In this document: piece by piece, positions 34,832-47,055 of the stretch | How positions within the stretch are numbered: the stretch's first letter is position 1 | Layout of the letters: the number at the start of each line of letters is the position of its first letter | Source: Cylicocyclus nassatus | Lineage: Eukaryota; Nematoda; Chromadorea; Rhabditida; Strongylidae | Assembly (NCBI GenBank): GCA_958299035.1 | Contig: CATQJL010000223.1 | Span: forward strand, 55,038,302-55,102,301 | Length of the DNA: 64,000 nt | Reading direction: 5' to 3' | The notes under the pieces: generated by a model | Databases searched by the model: none | What the model saw: the letters and a program-made list of their open reading frames with translations, nothing else | What the model was told of the DNA's origin: nothing | Position numbers and translations under genes: made by a program

Positions 34832-35205
34832 AGTCTTTTGCGCAAGGTCTCTAATACTTCGTCATTGTCAGGAGGGCTTTGCGATGAGGTTAGAATGGAA
34901 AACAGTTCTCAGCGATGCGAATACGATCGGTTCGGTCCCGTGGTGTAGCGGTTAGCACTCAGGACTCTGGATCCTGCGCAAGGTCTCCAATACTTCGTCA
35001 TTGTCAGGAGGGCTTTGCGATGAGGATAAAGTGGAAAACAGTTCTCAGCGATGCGAATACGATCGGTTCGGTCCCGTGGTGTAGCGGTTAGCACTCAGGA
35101 CTCTGGATCCTGCGCAAGGTCTCCAATACTTCGTCATTGTCAGGAGGGCTTTGCGATGAGGTTAGAATGGAAAACAGTTCTCAGCGATACGAATACGATC
35201 GGTTC

Positions 35206-35277
35206 GGTCCCGTGGTGTAACGGTTAGCACTCAGGACTCTGAATCCTGCGACGTGAGTTCAAATCTCACCGGGACCT
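35206..35277 (+). tRNA. tRNA-Gln(CUG)
   Basis: G15 to A. Confidence 0.85.
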
Positions 35278-35787
35278 AGTCTTTTGCGCAAGGTCTTCAA
35301 TACTTTGTCATCGTCAAGAGGGCTTTGCGATGAGGATAGAGTGGAAAACAGTTCTCAGCGATGCGAATACGATCGGTTCGGTCCCGTGGTGTAGCGGTTA
35401 GCACTCAGGACTCTGGATCCTGCGCAAGGTCTCCAATACTTCGTCATTGTCAGGAGGGCTTTGCGATGAGGTTAGAATGGAAAACAGTTCTCAGCGATGC
35501 GAATACGATCGGTTCGGTCCCGTGGTGTAGCGGTTAGCACTCAGGACTCTGGATCCTGCGCAAGGTCTCCAATACTTCGTCATTGTCAGGAGGGCTTTGC
35601 GATGAGGATAAAGTGGAAAACAGTTCTCAGCGATGCGAATACGATCGGTTCGGTCCCGTGGTGTAGCGGTTAGCACTCAGGACTCTGGATCCTGCGCAAG
35701 GTCTCCAATACTTCGTCATTGTCAGGAGGGCTTTGCGATGAGGTTAGAATGGAAAACAGTTCTCAGCGATACGAATACGATCGGTTC

Positions 35788-35859
35788 GGTCCCGTGGTGT
35801 AACGGTTAGCACTCAGGACTCTGAATCCTGCGACGTGAGTTCAAATCTCACCGGGACCT
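35788..35859 (+). tRNA. tRNA-Gln(CUG)
   Basis: G15 to A. Confidence 0.85.
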
Positions 35860-35961
35860 AGTCTTTTGCGCAAGGTCTTCAATACTTTGTCATCGTCAAG
35901 AGGGCTTTGCGATGAGGATAGAGTGGAAAACAGTTCTCAGCGATGCGAATACGATCGGTTC

Positions 35962-36033
35962 GGTCCCGTGGTGTAGCGGTTAGCACTCAGGACTCTGAAT
36001 CCTGCGACGTGAGTTCAAATCTCACCGGGACCT
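35962..36033 (+). tRNA. tRNA-Gln(CUG)
   Basis: Consensus copy. Confidence 0.92.
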
Positions 36034-36401
36034 AGTCTTTTGCGCAAAGTCTTCAATACTTCGTCATCGTCAAGAGGGCTTTGCGATGAGGATAGAATGG
36101 AAAACAGTTCTCAGCGATGCGAATGCGATCGGTGGTCCCGTGGTGTAGCGGTTAGCACTCAGGACTCTGGATCCTGCGCAAGGTCTTCAATACTTCGTCA
36201 TCGTCAAGAGGGCTTTGCGATGAGGATAGAATGGAAAACAGTTCTCAGCGATGCGAATGCGATCGGTGGTCCCGTGGTGTAGCGGTTAGCACTCAGGACT
36301 CTGGATCCTGCGCAAGGTCTTCAATACTTCGTCATCGTCAAGAGGGCTTTGCGATGAGGATAGAATGGAAAACCGTTCTCAGCGATGCGAATGCGATCGG
36401 T

Positions 36402-36473
36402 GGTCCCGTGGTGTAGCGGTTAGCACTCAGGACTCTGAATCCTGCGACGTGAGTTCAAATCTCACCGGGACCT
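36402..36473 (+). tRNA. tRNA-Gln(CUG)
   Basis: Consensus copy. Confidence 0.92.
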
Positions 36474-36711
36474 AGTCTTTTGCGCAAGGTCTCTAATACT
36501 TCGTCATTGTCAGGAGGGCTTTGCGATGAGGTTAGAATGGAAAACAGTTCTCAGCGATGCGAATACGATCGGTTCGGTCCCGTGGTGTAGCGGTTAGCAC
36601 TCAGGACTCTGGATCCTGCGCAAGGTCTCCAATACTTCGTCATTGTCAGGAGGGCTTTGCGATGAGGTTAGAATGGAAAACAGTTCTCAGCGATACGAAT
36701 ACGATCGGTTC

Positions 36712-36783
36712 GGTCCCGTGGTGTAACGGTTAGCACTCAGGACTCTGAATCCTGCGACGTGAGTTCAAATCTCACCGGGACCT
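36712..36783 (+). tRNA. tRNA-Gln(CUG)
   Basis: G15 to A. Confidence 0.85.
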
Positions 36784-36885
36784 AGTCTTTTGCGCAAGGT
36801 CTTCAATACTTTGTCATCGTCAAGAGGGCTTTGCGATGAGGATAGAGTGGAAAACAGTTCTCAGCGATGCGAATACGATCGGTTC

Positions 36886-36957
36886 GGTCCCGTGGTGTAG
36901 CGGTTAGCACTCAGGACTCTGAATCCTGCGACGTGAGTTCAAATCTCACCGGGACCT
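36886..36957 (+). tRNA. tRNA-Gln(CUG)
   Basis: Consensus copy. Confidence 0.92.
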
Positions 36958-37191
36958 AGTCTTTTGCGCAAAGTCTTCAATACTTCGTCATCGTCAAGAG
37001 GGCTTTGCGATGAGGATAGAATGGAAAACAGTTCTCAGCGATGCGAATGCGATCGGTGGTCCCGTGGTGTAGCGGTTAGCACTCAGGACTCTGGATCCTG
37101 CGCAAGGTCTTCAATACTTCGTCATCGTCAAGAGGGCTTTGCGATGAGGATAGAATGGAAAACAGTTCTCAGCGATGCGAATGCGATCGGT

Positions 37192-37263
37192 GGTCCCGTG
37201 GTGTAGCGGTTAGCACTCAGGACTCTGAATCCTGCGACGTGAGTTCAAATCTCACCGGGACCT
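37192..37263 (+). tRNA. tRNA-Gln(CUG)
   Basis: Consensus copy. Confidence 0.92.
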
Positions 37264-37363
37264 AGTCTTTTGCGCAAGGTCTCCAATACTTCGTCATCGT
37301 CAAGAGGGCTTTGCGATGAGGATAGAATGGAAAACAGTTCTCAGCGATGCGAATGCGATCGGT

Positions 37364-37435
37364 GGTCCCGTGGTGTAGCGGTTAGCACTCAGGACTCTGA
37401 ATCCTGCGACGTGAGTTCAAATCTCACCGGGACCT
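37364..37435 (+). tRNA. tRNA-Gln(CUG)
   Basis: Consensus copy. Confidence 0.92.
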
Positions 37436-37673
37436 AGTCTTTTGCGCAAGGTCTCTAATACTTCGTCATTGTCAGGAGGGCTTTGCGATGAGGTTAGAAT
37501 GGAAAACCGTTCTCAGCGATGCGAAAGCGATCGGTTCGGTCCCGTGGTGTAGCGGTTAGCACTCAGGACTCTGGATCCTGCGCAAGGTCTTCAATACTTC
37601 GTCATCGTCAAGAGGGCTTTGCGATGAGGATAGAATGGAAAACCGTTCTCAGCGATGCGAATGCGATCGGTTC

Positions 37674-37745
37674 GGTCCCGTGGTGTAGCGGATAGAACTC
37701 AGGACTCTGAATCCTGCGACGTGAGTTCAAATCTCACCGGGACCT
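37674..37745 (+). tRNA. tRNA-Gln(CUG)
   Basis: D arm GCGGATAGAAC: two changes, one breaking a D-stem pair in the A box. Confidence 0.6.
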
Positions 37746-37979
37746 AGTCTTTTGCGCAAAGTCTTCAATACTTCGTCATCGTCAAGAGGGCTTTGCGATG
37801 AGGATAGTATGGAAAACAGTTCTCAGCGATGCGAATGCGATCGGTGGTCCCGTGGTGTAGCGGTTAGCACTCAGGACTCTGGATCCTGCCCAAGGTCTTC
37901 AATACTTCGTCATCGTCAAGAGGGCTTTGCGATGAGGATAGAATGGAAAACAGTTCTCAGCGATGCGAATGCGATCGGT

Positions 37980-38051
37980 GGTCCCGTGGTGTAGCGGTTA
38001 GCACTCAGGACTCTGAATCCTGCGACGTGAGTTCAAATCTCACCGGGACCT
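37980..38051 (+). tRNA. tRNA-Gln(CUG)
   Basis: Consensus copy. Confidence 0.92.
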
Positions 38052-38289
38052 AGTCTTTTGCGCAAGGTCTCTAATACTTCGTCATTGTCAGGAGGGCTTT
38101 GCGATGAGGTTAGAATGGAAAACCGTTCTCAGCGATGCGAATGCGATCGGTTCGGTCCCGTGGTGTAGCGGTTGGCACTCAGGACTCTGGATCCTGCGCA
38201 AGGTCTTCAATACTTCGTCATCGTCAAGAGGGCTTTGCGATGAGGATAGAATGGAAAACCGTTCTCAGCGATGCGAATGCGATCGGTTC

Positions 38290-38361
38290 GGTCCCGTGGT
38301 GTAGCGGTTAGCACTCAGGACTCTGAATCCTGCGACGTGAGTTCAAATCTCACCGGGACCT
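38290..38361 (+). tRNA. tRNA-Gln(CUG)
   Basis: Consensus copy. Confidence 0.92.
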
Positions 38362-38867
38362 AGTCTTTTGCGCAAAGTCTTCAATACTTCGTCATCGTCA
38401 AGAGGGCTTTGCGATGAGGATAGAATGGAAAACAGTTCTCAGCGATGCGAATGCGATCGGTGGTCCCGTGGTGTAGCGGTTAGCACTCAGGACTCTGGAT
38501 CCTGCGCAAGATCTTCAACACTTCGTCATCGTCAAGAGGGCTTTGCGATGAGGATAGAATGGAAAACAGTTCTCAGCGATGCGAATGCGATCGGTTCGGT
38601 CCCGTGGTGTAGCGGTTAGCACTCAGGACTCTGGATCCTGCGCAAGGTCTCCAATACTTCGTCATTGTCAGGAGGGCTTTGCGATGAGGATAAAGTGGAA
38701 AACAGTTCTCAGCGATGCGAATACTATCGGTTCGGTCCCGTGGTGTAGCGGTTAGCACTCAGGACTCTGGATCCTGCGCAAGGTCTTCAATACTTCGTCA
38801 TCGTCAAGAGGGCTTTGCGATGAGGATAGAATGGAAAACAGTTCTCAGCGATGCGAATGCGATCGGT

Positions 38868-38939
38868 GGTCCCGTGGTGTAACGGTTAGCACTCAGGACT
38901 CTGAATCCTGCGACGTGAGTTCAAATCTCACCGGGACCT
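38868..38939 (+). tRNA. tRNA-Gln(CUG)
   Basis: G15 to A. Confidence 0.85.
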
Positions 38940-39313
38940 AGTCTTTTGCGCAAGGTCTCTAATACTTCGTCATTGTCAGGAGGGCTTTGCGATGAGGTTA
39001 GAATGGAAAACAGTTCTCAGCGATGCGAATACGATCGGTTCGGTCCCGTGGTGTAGCGGTTAGCACTCAGGACTCTGGATCCTGCGCAAGGTCTCCAATA
39101 CTTCGTCATTGTCAGGAGGGCTTTGCGATGAGGATAAAGTGGAAAACAGTTCTCAGCGATGCGAATACGATCGGTTCGGTCCCGTGGTGTAGCGGTTAGC
39201 ACTCAGGACTCTGGATCCTGCGCAAGGTCTCCAATACTTCGTCATTGTCAGGAGGGCTTTGCGATGAGGTTAGAATGGAAAACAGTTCTCAGCGATACGA
39301 ATACGATCGGTTC

Positions 39314-39385
39314 GGTCCCGTGGTGTAACGGTTAGCACTCAGGACTCTGAATCCTGCGACGTGAGTTCAAATCTCACCGGGACCT
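39314..39385 (+). tRNA. tRNA-Gln(CUG)
   Basis: G15 to A; the following spacer lacks 2 nt. Confidence 0.85.
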
Positions 39386-39485
39386 AGTCTTTTGCGCAAG
39401 GTCTTCAATACTTTGTCATCGTCAAGAGGGCTTTGCGATGAGGATAGAGTGGAAAAGTTCTCAGCGATGCGAATACGATCGGTTC

Positions 39486-39557
39486 GGTCCCGTGGTGTAG
39501 CGGTTAGCACTCAGGACTCTGAATCCTGCGACGTGAGTTCAAATCTCACCGGGACCT
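39486..39557 (+). tRNA. tRNA-Gln(CUG)
   Basis: Consensus copy. Confidence 0.92.
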
Positions 39558-39793
39558 AGTCTTTTGCGCAAAGTCTTCAATACTTCGTCATCGTCAAGAG
39601 GGCTTTGCGATGAGGATAGAATGGAAAACAGTTCTCAGCGATGCGAATGCGATCGGTGGTCCCGTGGTGTAGCGGTTAGCACTCAGGACTCTGGATCCTG
39701 CGCAAGGTCTTCAATACTTCGTCATCGTCAAGAGGGCTTTGCGATGAGGATAGAATGGAAAACCGTTCTCAGCGATGCGAATGCGATCGGTTC

Positions 39794-39865
39794 GGTCCCG
39801 TGGTGTAGCGGATAGAACTCAGGACTCTGAATCCTGCGACGTGAGTTCAAATCTCACCGGGACCT
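39794..39865 (+). tRNA. tRNA-Gln(CUG)
   Basis: D arm GCGGATAGAAC, the same pair of changes as the copy 2120 bp upstream. Confidence 0.6.
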
Positions 39866-40099
39866 AGTCTTTTGCGCAAACTCTTCAATACTTCGTCATC
39901 GTCAAGAGGGCTTTGCGATGAGGATAGTATGGAAAACAGTTCTCAGCGATGCGAATGCGATCGGTGGTCCCGTGGTGTAGCGGTTAGCACTCAGGACTCT
40001 GGATCCTGCCCAAGGTCTTCAATACTTCGTCATCGTCAAGAGGGCTTTGCGATGAGGATAGAATGGAAAACAGTTCTCAGCGATGCGAATGCGATCGGT

Positions 40100-40171
40100 G
40101 GTCCCGTGGTGTAGCGGTTAGCACTCAGGACTCTGAATCCTGCGACGTGAGTTCAAATCTCACCGGGACCT
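40100..40171 (+). tRNA. tRNA-Gln(CUG)
   Basis: Consensus copy. Confidence 0.92.
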
Positions 40172-40409
40172 AGTCTTTTGCGCAAGGTCTCTAATACTTC
40201 GTCATTGTCAGGAGGGCTTTGCGATGAGGTTAGAATGGAAAACCGTTCTCAGCGATGCGAATGCGATCGGTTCGGTCCCGTGGTGTAGCGGTTGGCACTC
40301 AGGACTCTGGATCCTGCGCAAGGTCTTCAATACTTCGTCATCGTCAAGAGGGCTTTGCGATGAGGATAGAATGGAAAACCGTTCTCAGCGATGCGAATGC
40401 GATCGGTTC

Positions 40410-40481
40410 GGTCCCGTGGTGTAGCGGTTAGCACTCAGGACTCTGAATCCTGCGACGTGAGTTCAAATCTCACCGGGACCT
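40410..40481 (+). tRNA. tRNA-Gln(CUG)
   Basis: Consensus copy. Confidence 0.92.
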
Positions 40482-40987
40482 AGTCTTTTGCGCAAAGTCT
40501 TCAATACTTCGTCATCGTCAAGAGGGCTTTGCGATGAGGATAGAATGGAAAACAGTTCTCAGCGATGCGAATGCGATCGGTGGTCCCGTGGTGTAGCGGT
40601 TAGCACTCAGGACTCTGGATCCTGCGCAAGATCTTCAACACTTCGTCATCGTCAAGAGGGCTTTGCGATGAGGATAGAATGGAAAACAGTTCTCAGCGAT
40701 GCGAATGCGATCGGTTCGGTCCCGTGGTGTAGCGGTTAGCACTCAGGACTCTGGATCCTGCGCAAGGTCTCCAATACTTCGTCATTGTCAGGAGGGCTTT
40801 GCGATGAGGATAAAGTGGAAAACAGTTCTCAGCGATGCGAATACGATCGGTTCGGTCCCGTGGTGTAGCGGTTAGCACTCAGGACTCTGGATCCTGCGCA
40901 AGGTCTTCAATACTTCGTCATCGTCAAGAGGGCTTTGCGATGAGGATAGAATGGAAAACAGTTCTCAGCGATGCGAATGCGATCGGT

Positions 40988-41059
40988 GGTCCCGTGGTGT
41001 AACGGTTAGCACTCAGGACTCTGAATCCTGCGACGTGAGTTCAAATCTCACCGGGACCT
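40988..41059 (+). tRNA. tRNA-Gln(CUG)
   Basis: G15 to A. Confidence 0.85.
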
Positions 41060-41703
41060 AGTCTTTTGCGCAAGGTCTCCAATACTTCGTCATTGTCAGG
41101 AGGGCTTTGCGATGAGGTTAGAATGGAAAACAGTTCTCAGCGATGCGAATACGATCGGTTCGGTCCCGTGGTGTAGCGGTTAGCACTCAGGACTCTGGAT
41201 CCTGCGCAAGGTCTCCAATACTTCGTCATTGTCAGGAGGGCTTTGCGATGAGGATAAAGTGGAAAACAGTTCTCAGCGATGCGAATACGATCGGTTCGGT
41301 CCCGTGGTGTAGCGGTTAGCACTCAGGACTCTGGATCCTGCGCAAGGTCTCCAATACTTCGTCATTGTCAGGAGGGCTTTGCGATGAGGTTAGAATGGAA
41401 AACAGTTCTCAGCGATACGAATACGATCGGTTCGGTCCCGTGGTGTAGCGGTTAGCACTCAGGACTCTGGATCCTGCGCAAGGTCTCCAATACTTCGTCA
41501 TTGTCAGGAGGGCTTTGCGATGAGGATAAAGTGGAAAACAGTTCTCAGCGATGCGAATACGATCGGTTCGGTCCCGTGGTGTAGCGGTTAGCACTCAGGA
41601 CTCTGGATCCTGCGCAAGGTCTTCAATACTTCGTCATCGTCAAGAGGGCTTTGCGATGAGGATAGAATGGAAAACAGTTCTCAGCGATGCGAATGCGATC
41701 GGT

Positions 41704-41775
41704 GGTCCCGTGGTGTAACGGTTAGCACTCAGGACTCTGAATCCTGCGACGTGAGTTCAAATCTCACCGGGACCT
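41704..41775 (+). tRNA. tRNA-Gln(CUG)
   Basis: G15 to A. Confidence 0.85.
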
Positions 41776-42149
41776 AGTCTTTTGCGCAAGGTCTCTAATA
41801 CTTCGTCATTGTCAGGAGGGCTTTGCGATGAGGTTAGAATGGAAAACAGTTCTCAGCGATGCGAATACGATCGGTTCGGTCCCGTGGTGTAGCGGTTAGC
41901 ACTCAGGACTCTGGATCCTGCGCAAGGTCTCCAATACTTCGTCATTGTCAGGAGGGCTTTGCGATGAGGATAAAGTGGAAAACAGTTCTCAGCGATGCGA
42001 ATACGATCGGTTCGGTCCCGTGGTGTAGCGGTTAGCACTCAGGACTCTGGATCCTGCGCAAGGTCTCCAATACTTCGTCATTGTCAGGAGGGCTTTGCGA
42101 TGAGGTTAGAATGGAAAACAGTTCTCAGCGATACGAATACGATCGGTTC

Positions 42150-42221
42150 GGTCCCGTGGTGTAACGGTTAGCACTCAGGACTCTGAATCCTGCGACGTGA
42201 GTTCAAATCTCACCGGGACCT
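42150..42221 (+). tRNA. tRNA-Gln(CUG)
   Basis: G15 to A. Confidence 0.85.
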
Positions 42222-42323
42222 AGTCTTTTGCGCAAGGTCTTCAATACTTTGTCATCGTCAAGAGGGCTTTGCGATGAGGATAGAGTGGAAAACAGTTCTC
42301 AGCGATGCGAATACGATCGGTTC

Positions 42324-42395
42324 GGTCCCGTGGTGTAGCGGTTAGCACTCAGGACTCTGAATCCTGCGACGTGAGTTCAAATCTCACCGGGACCT
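42324..42395 (+). tRNA. tRNA-Gln(CUG)
   Basis: Consensus copy. Confidence 0.92.
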
Positions 42396-42629
42396 ATTCT
42401 TTTGCGCAAAGTCTTCAATACTTCGTCATCGTCAAGAGGGCTTTGCGATGAGGATAGAATGGAAAACAGTTCTCAGCGATGCGAATGCGATCGGTGGTCC
42501 CGTGGTGTAGCGGTTAGCACTCAGGACTCTGGATCCTGCGCAAGGTCTTCAATACTTCGTCATCGTCAAGAGGGCTTTGCGATGAGGATAGAATGGAAAA
42601 CAGTTCTCAGCGATGCGAATGCGATCGGT

Positions 42630-42701
42630 GGTCCCGTGGTGTAGCGGTTAGCACTCAGGACTCTGAATCCTGCGACGTGAGTTCAAATCTCACCGGGACC
42701 T
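42630..42701 (+). tRNA. tRNA-Gln(CUG)
   Basis: Consensus copy. Confidence 0.92.
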
Positions 42702-42801
42702 AGTCTTTTGCGCAAGGTCTCCAATACTTCGTCATCGTCAAGAGGGCTTTGCGATGAGGATAGAATGGAAAACAGTTCTCAGCGATGCGAATGCGATCGG
42801 T

Positions 42802-42873
42802 GGTCCCGTGGTGTAGCGGTTAGCACTCAGGACTCTGAATCCTGCGACGTGAGTTCAAATCTCACCGGGACCT
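42802..42873 (+). tRNA. tRNA-Gln(CUG)
   Basis: Consensus copy. Confidence 0.92.
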
Positions 42874-43111
42874 AGTCTTTTGCGCAAGGTCTCTAATACT
42901 TCGTCATTGTCAGGAGGGCTTTGCGATGAGGTTAGAATGGAAAACCGTTCTCAGCGATGCGAAAGCGATCGGTTCGGTCCCGTGGTGTAGCGGTTAGCAC
43001 TCAGGACTGTGGATCCTGCGCAAGGTCTTCAATACTTCGTCATCGTCAAGAGGGCTTTGCGATGAGGATAGAATGGAAAACAGTTCTCAGCGATGCGAAT
43101 GCGATCGGTTC

Positions 43112-43183
43112 GGTCCCGTGGTGTAGCGGTTAGCACTCAGGACTCTGAATCCTGCGACGTGAGTTCAAATCTCACCGGGACCT
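43112..43183 (+). tRNA. tRNA-Gln(CUG)
   Basis: Consensus copy. Confidence 0.92.
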
Positions 43184-43283
43184 AGTCTTTTGCGCAAGGT
43201 CTCTAATACTTCGTCATCGTCAAGAGGGCTTTGCGATGAGGATAGAATGGAAAACAGTTCTCAGCGATGCGAATGCGATCGGT

Positions 43284-43355
43284 GGTCCCGTGGTGTAGCG
43301 GTTAGCACTCAGGACTCTGAATCCTGCGACGTGAGTTCAAATCTCACCGGGACCT
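43284..43355 (+). tRNA. tRNA-Gln(CUG)
   Basis: Consensus copy. Confidence 0.92.
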
Positions 43356-43593
43356 AGTCTTTTGCGCAAGGTCTCTAATACTTCGTCATTGTCAGGAGGG
43401 CTTTGCGATGAGGTTAGAATGGAAAACCGTTCTCAGCGATGCGAAAGCGATCGGTTCGGTCCCGTGGTGTAGCGGTTAGCACTCAGGACTGTGGATCCTG
43501 CGCAAGGTCTTCAATACTTCGTCATCGTCAAGAGGGCTTTGCGATGAGGATAGAATGGAAAACCGTTCTCAGCGATGCGAATGCGATCGGTTC

Positions 43594-43665
43594 GGTCCCG
43601 TGGTGTAGCGGTTAGCACTCAGGACTCTGAATCCTGCGACGTGAGTTCAAATCTCACCGGGACCT
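43594..43665 (+). tRNA. tRNA-Gln(CUG)
   Basis: Consensus copy. Confidence 0.92.
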
Positions 43666-43899
43666 AGTCTTTTGCGCAAAGTCTTCAATACTTCGTCATC
43701 GTCAAGAGGGCTTTGCGATGAGGATAGAATGGAAAACAGTTCTCAGCGATGCGAATGCGATCGGTGGTCCCGTGGTGTAGCGGTTAGCACTCAGGACTCT
43801 GGATCCTGCCCAAGGTCTTCAATACTTCGTCATCGTCAAGAGGGCTTTGCGATGAGGATAGAATGGAAAACAGTTCTCAGCGATGCGAATGCGATCGGT

Positions 43900-43971
43900 G
43901 GTCCCGTGGTGTAGCGGTTAGCACTCAGGACTCTGAATCCTGCGACGTGAGTTCAAATCTCACCGGGACCT
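43900..43971 (+). tRNA. tRNA-Gln(CUG)
   Basis: Consensus copy. Confidence 0.92.
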
Positions 43972-44207
43972 AGTCTTTTGCGCAAGGTCTCTAATACTTC
44001 GTCATTGTCAGGAGGGCTTTGCGATGAGGTTAGAATGGAAAACCGTTCTCAGCGATGCGAATGCGATCGGTTCGGTCCCGTGGTGTAGCGGTTGGCACTC
44101 AGGACTCTGGATCCTGCGCAAGGTCTTCAATACTTCGTCATCGTCAAGAGGGCTTTGCGATGAGGATAGAATGGAAAACAGTTCTCAGCGATGCGAATGC
44201 GATCGGT

Positions 44208-44279
44208 GGTCCCGTGGTGTAGCGGTTAGCACTCAGGACTCTGAATCCTGCGACGTGAGTTCAAATCTCACCGGGACCT
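44208..44279 (+). tRNA. tRNA-Gln(CUG)
   Basis: Consensus copy. Confidence 0.92.
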
Positions 44280-44517
44280 AGTCTTTTGCGCAAGGTCTCT
44301 AATACTTCGTCATTGTCAGGAGGGCTTTGCGATGAGGTTAGAATGGAAAACCGTTCTCAGCGATGCGAATGCGATCGGTTCGGTCCCGTGGTGTAGCGGT
44401 TGGCACTCAGGACTCTGGATCCTGCGCAAGGTCTTCAATACTTCGTCATCGTCAAGAGGGCTTTGCGATGAGGATAGAATGGAAAACCGTTCTCAGCGAT
44501 GCGAATGCGATCGGTTC

Positions 44518-44589
44518 GGTCCCGTGGTGTAGCGGTTAGCACTCAGGACTCTGAATCCTGCGACGTGAGTTCAAATCTCACCGGGACCT
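44518..44589 (+). tRNA. tRNA-Gln(CUG)
   Basis: Consensus copy. Confidence 0.92.
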
Positions 44590-44823
44590 AGTCTTTTGCG
44601 CAAAGTCTTCAATACTTCGTCATCGTCAAGAGGGCTTTGCGATGAGGATAGAATGGAAAACAGTTCTCAGCGATGCGAATGCGATCGGTGGTCCCGTGGT
44701 GTAGCGGTTAGCACTCAGGACTCTGGATCCTGCCCAAGGTCTTCAATACTTCGTCATCGTCAAGAGGGCTTTGCGATGAGGATAGAATGGAAAACAGTTC
44801 TCAGCGATGCGAATGCGATCGGT

Positions 44824-44895
44824 GGTCCCGTGGTGTAGCGGTTAGCACTCAGGACTCTGAATCCTGCGACGTGAGTTCAAATCTCACCGGGACCT
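44824..44895 (+). tRNA. tRNA-Gln(CUG)
   Basis: Consensus copy. Confidence 0.92.
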
Positions 44896-45133
44896 AGTCT
44901 TTTGCGCAAGGTCTCTAATACTTCGTCATTGTCAGGAGGGCTTTGCGATGAGGTTAGAATGGAAAACCGTTCTCAGCGATGCGAATGCGATCGGTTCGGT
45001 CCCGTGGTGTAGCGGTTGGCACTCAGGACTCTGGATCCTGCGCAAGGTCTTCAATACTTCGTCATCGTCAAGAGGGCTTTGCGATGAGGATAGAATGGAA
45101 AACCGTTCTCAGCGATGCGAATGCGATCGGTTC

Positions 45134-45205
45134 GGTCCCGTGGTGTAGCGGTTAGCACTCAGGACTCTGAATCCTGCGACGTGAGTTCAAATCTCACCGG
45201 GACCT
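45134..45205 (+). tRNA. tRNA-Gln(CUG)
   Basis: Consensus copy. Confidence 0.92.
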
Positions 45206-45575
45206 AGTCTTTTGCGCAAAGTCTTCAATACTTCGTCATCGTCAAGAGGGCTTTGCGATGAGGATAGAATGGAAAACAGTTCTCAGCGATGCGAATGCGA
45301 TCGGTGGTCCCGTGGTGTAGCGGTTAGCACTCAGGACTCTGGATCCTGCGCAAGGTCTTCAATACTTCGTCATCGTCAAGAGGGCTTTGCGATGAGGATA
45401 GAATGGAAAACAGTTCTCAGCGATGCGAATGCGATCGGTGGTCCCGTGGTGTAGCGGTTAGCACTCAGGACTCTGGATCCTGCGCAAGATCTTCAACACT
45501 TCGTCATCGTCAAGAGGGCTTTGCGATGAGGATAGAATGGAAAACAGTTCTCAGCGATGCGAATGCGATCGGTTC

Positions 45576-45647
45576 GGTCCCGTGGTGTAGCGGTTAGCAC
45601 TCAGGACTCTGAATCCTGCGACGTGAGTTCAAATCTCACCGGGACCT
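45576..45647 (+). tRNA. tRNA-Gln(CUG)
   Basis: Consensus copy. Confidence 0.92.
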
Positions 45648-45881
45648 AGTCTTTTGCGCAAGGTCTCTAATACTTCGTCATTGTCAGGAGGGCTTTGCGA
45701 TGAGGTTAGAATGGAAAACAGTTCTCAGCGATGCGAATGCGATCGGTGGTCCCGTGGTGTAGCGGTTAGCACTCAGGACTCTGGATCCTGCGCAAGGTCT
45801 TCAACACTTCGTCATCGTCAAGAGGGCTTTGCGATGAGGATAGAATGGAAAACAGTTCTCAGCGATGCGAATGCGATCGGT

Positions 45882-45953
45882 GGTCCCGTGGTGTAGCGGT
45901 TAGCACTCAGGACTCTGAATCCTGCGACGTGAGTTCAAATCTCACCGAAACCT
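45882..45953 (+). tRNA. tRNA-Gln(CUG), degraded
   Basis: 3' acceptor strand CGAAACC: two adjacent pairs lost, so probably inactive. Confidence 0.5.
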
Positions 45954-46055
45954 AGTCTTTTGCGCAAGGTCTCTAATACTTCGTCATTGTCAGGAGGGCT
46001 TTGGGATGAGGTTAGAATGGAAAACAGTTCTCACCGATGCGTATACGATCGGTTC

Positions 46056-46127
46056 GGTCCCGTGGTGTAGCGGTTAGCACTCAGGACTCTGAATCCTGCG
46101 ACTTGAGTTCAAATCTCACCGGGACCT
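46056..46127 (+). tRNA. tRNA-Gln(CUG)
   Basis: T stem TTGAG. Confidence 0.7.
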
Positions 46128-46363
46128 AGTCTTTTGCGCAAAGTCTTCAATACTTCGTCATCGTCAAGAGGGCTCTGCGATGAGGATAGAATGGAAAACA
46201 GTTCTCAGCGATGCGAATGCGATCGGTGGTCCCGTGGTGTAGCGGTTAGCACTCAGGACTCTGGATCCTGCGCAAGGTCTTCAACACTTCGTCATCGTCA
46301 AGAGGGCTTTGCGATGAGGATAGAATGGAAAACAGTTCTCAGCGATGCGAATGCGATCGGTTC

Positions 46364-46435
46364 GGTCCCGTGGTGTAGCGGTTAGCACTCAGGACTCTGA
46401 ATCCTGCGACGTGAGTTCAAATCTCACCGGGACCT
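46364..46435 (+). tRNA. tRNA-Gln(CUG)
   Basis: Consensus copy. Confidence 0.92.
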
Positions 46436-46537
46436 AGTCTTTTGCGCAAGGTCTCTAATACTTCGTCATTGTCAGGAGGGCTTTGCGATGAGGTTAGAAT
46501 GGAAAACAGTTCTCAGCGATGCGAATACGATCGGTTC

Positions 46538-46609
46538 GGTCCCGTGGTGTAGCGGTTAGCACTCAGGACTCTGAATCCTGCGACGTGAGTTCAAATCTCA
46601 CCGGGACCT
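46538..46609 (+). tRNA. tRNA-Gln(CUG)
   Basis: Consensus body with the extended T run normally seen after GTTAG copies. Confidence 0.9.
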
Positions 46610-46983
46610 ATTTTTTTGCGCAAGGTCTTCAATACTTCGTCATCGTCAAGAGGGCTTTGCGATGAGGATAGAGTGGAAAACAGTTCTCAGCGATGCGAAT
46701 ACGATCGGTTCGGTCCCGTGGTGTAGCGGTTAGCACTCAGGACTCTGGATCCTGCGCAAGGTCTCCAATACTTCGTCATTGTCAGGAGGGCTTTGCGATG
46801 AGGTTAGAATGGAAAACAGTTCTCAGCGATACGAATACGATCGGTTCGGTCCCGTGGTGTAGCGGTTAGCACTCAGGACTCTGGATCCTGCGCAAGGTCT
46901 CCAATACTTCGTCATTGTCAGGAGGGCTTTGCGATGAGGATAGAGTGGAAAACAGTTCTCAGCGATGCGAATACGATCGGTTC

Positions 46984-47055
46984 GGTCCCGTGGTGTAGCG
47001 GTTAGCACTCAGGACTCTGAATCCTGCGACTTGAGTTCAAATCTCACCGGGACCT
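46984..47055 (+). tRNA. tRNA-Gln(CUG)
   Basis: T stem TTGAG. Confidence 0.7.

Larger units (their letters stand above)
30100..40010 (+). pseudogene. 5'-half tRNA-Gln copies, 30-40 kb (33)
   Basis: Starts: 30100, 30408, 30716, 31198, 31506, 31816, 31952, 32088, 32570, 33222, 33530, 34010, 34318, 34626, 34934, 35070, 35380, 35516, 35652, 36134, 36268, 36576, 37058, 37538, 37846, 38154, 38462, 38598, 38734, 39042, 39178, 39658 and 39966. Copies at 33222 and 34010 share GTGTAGGGG. Copies at 37846 and 39966 end TCCTGCC rather than TCCTGCG. Confidence 0.95.
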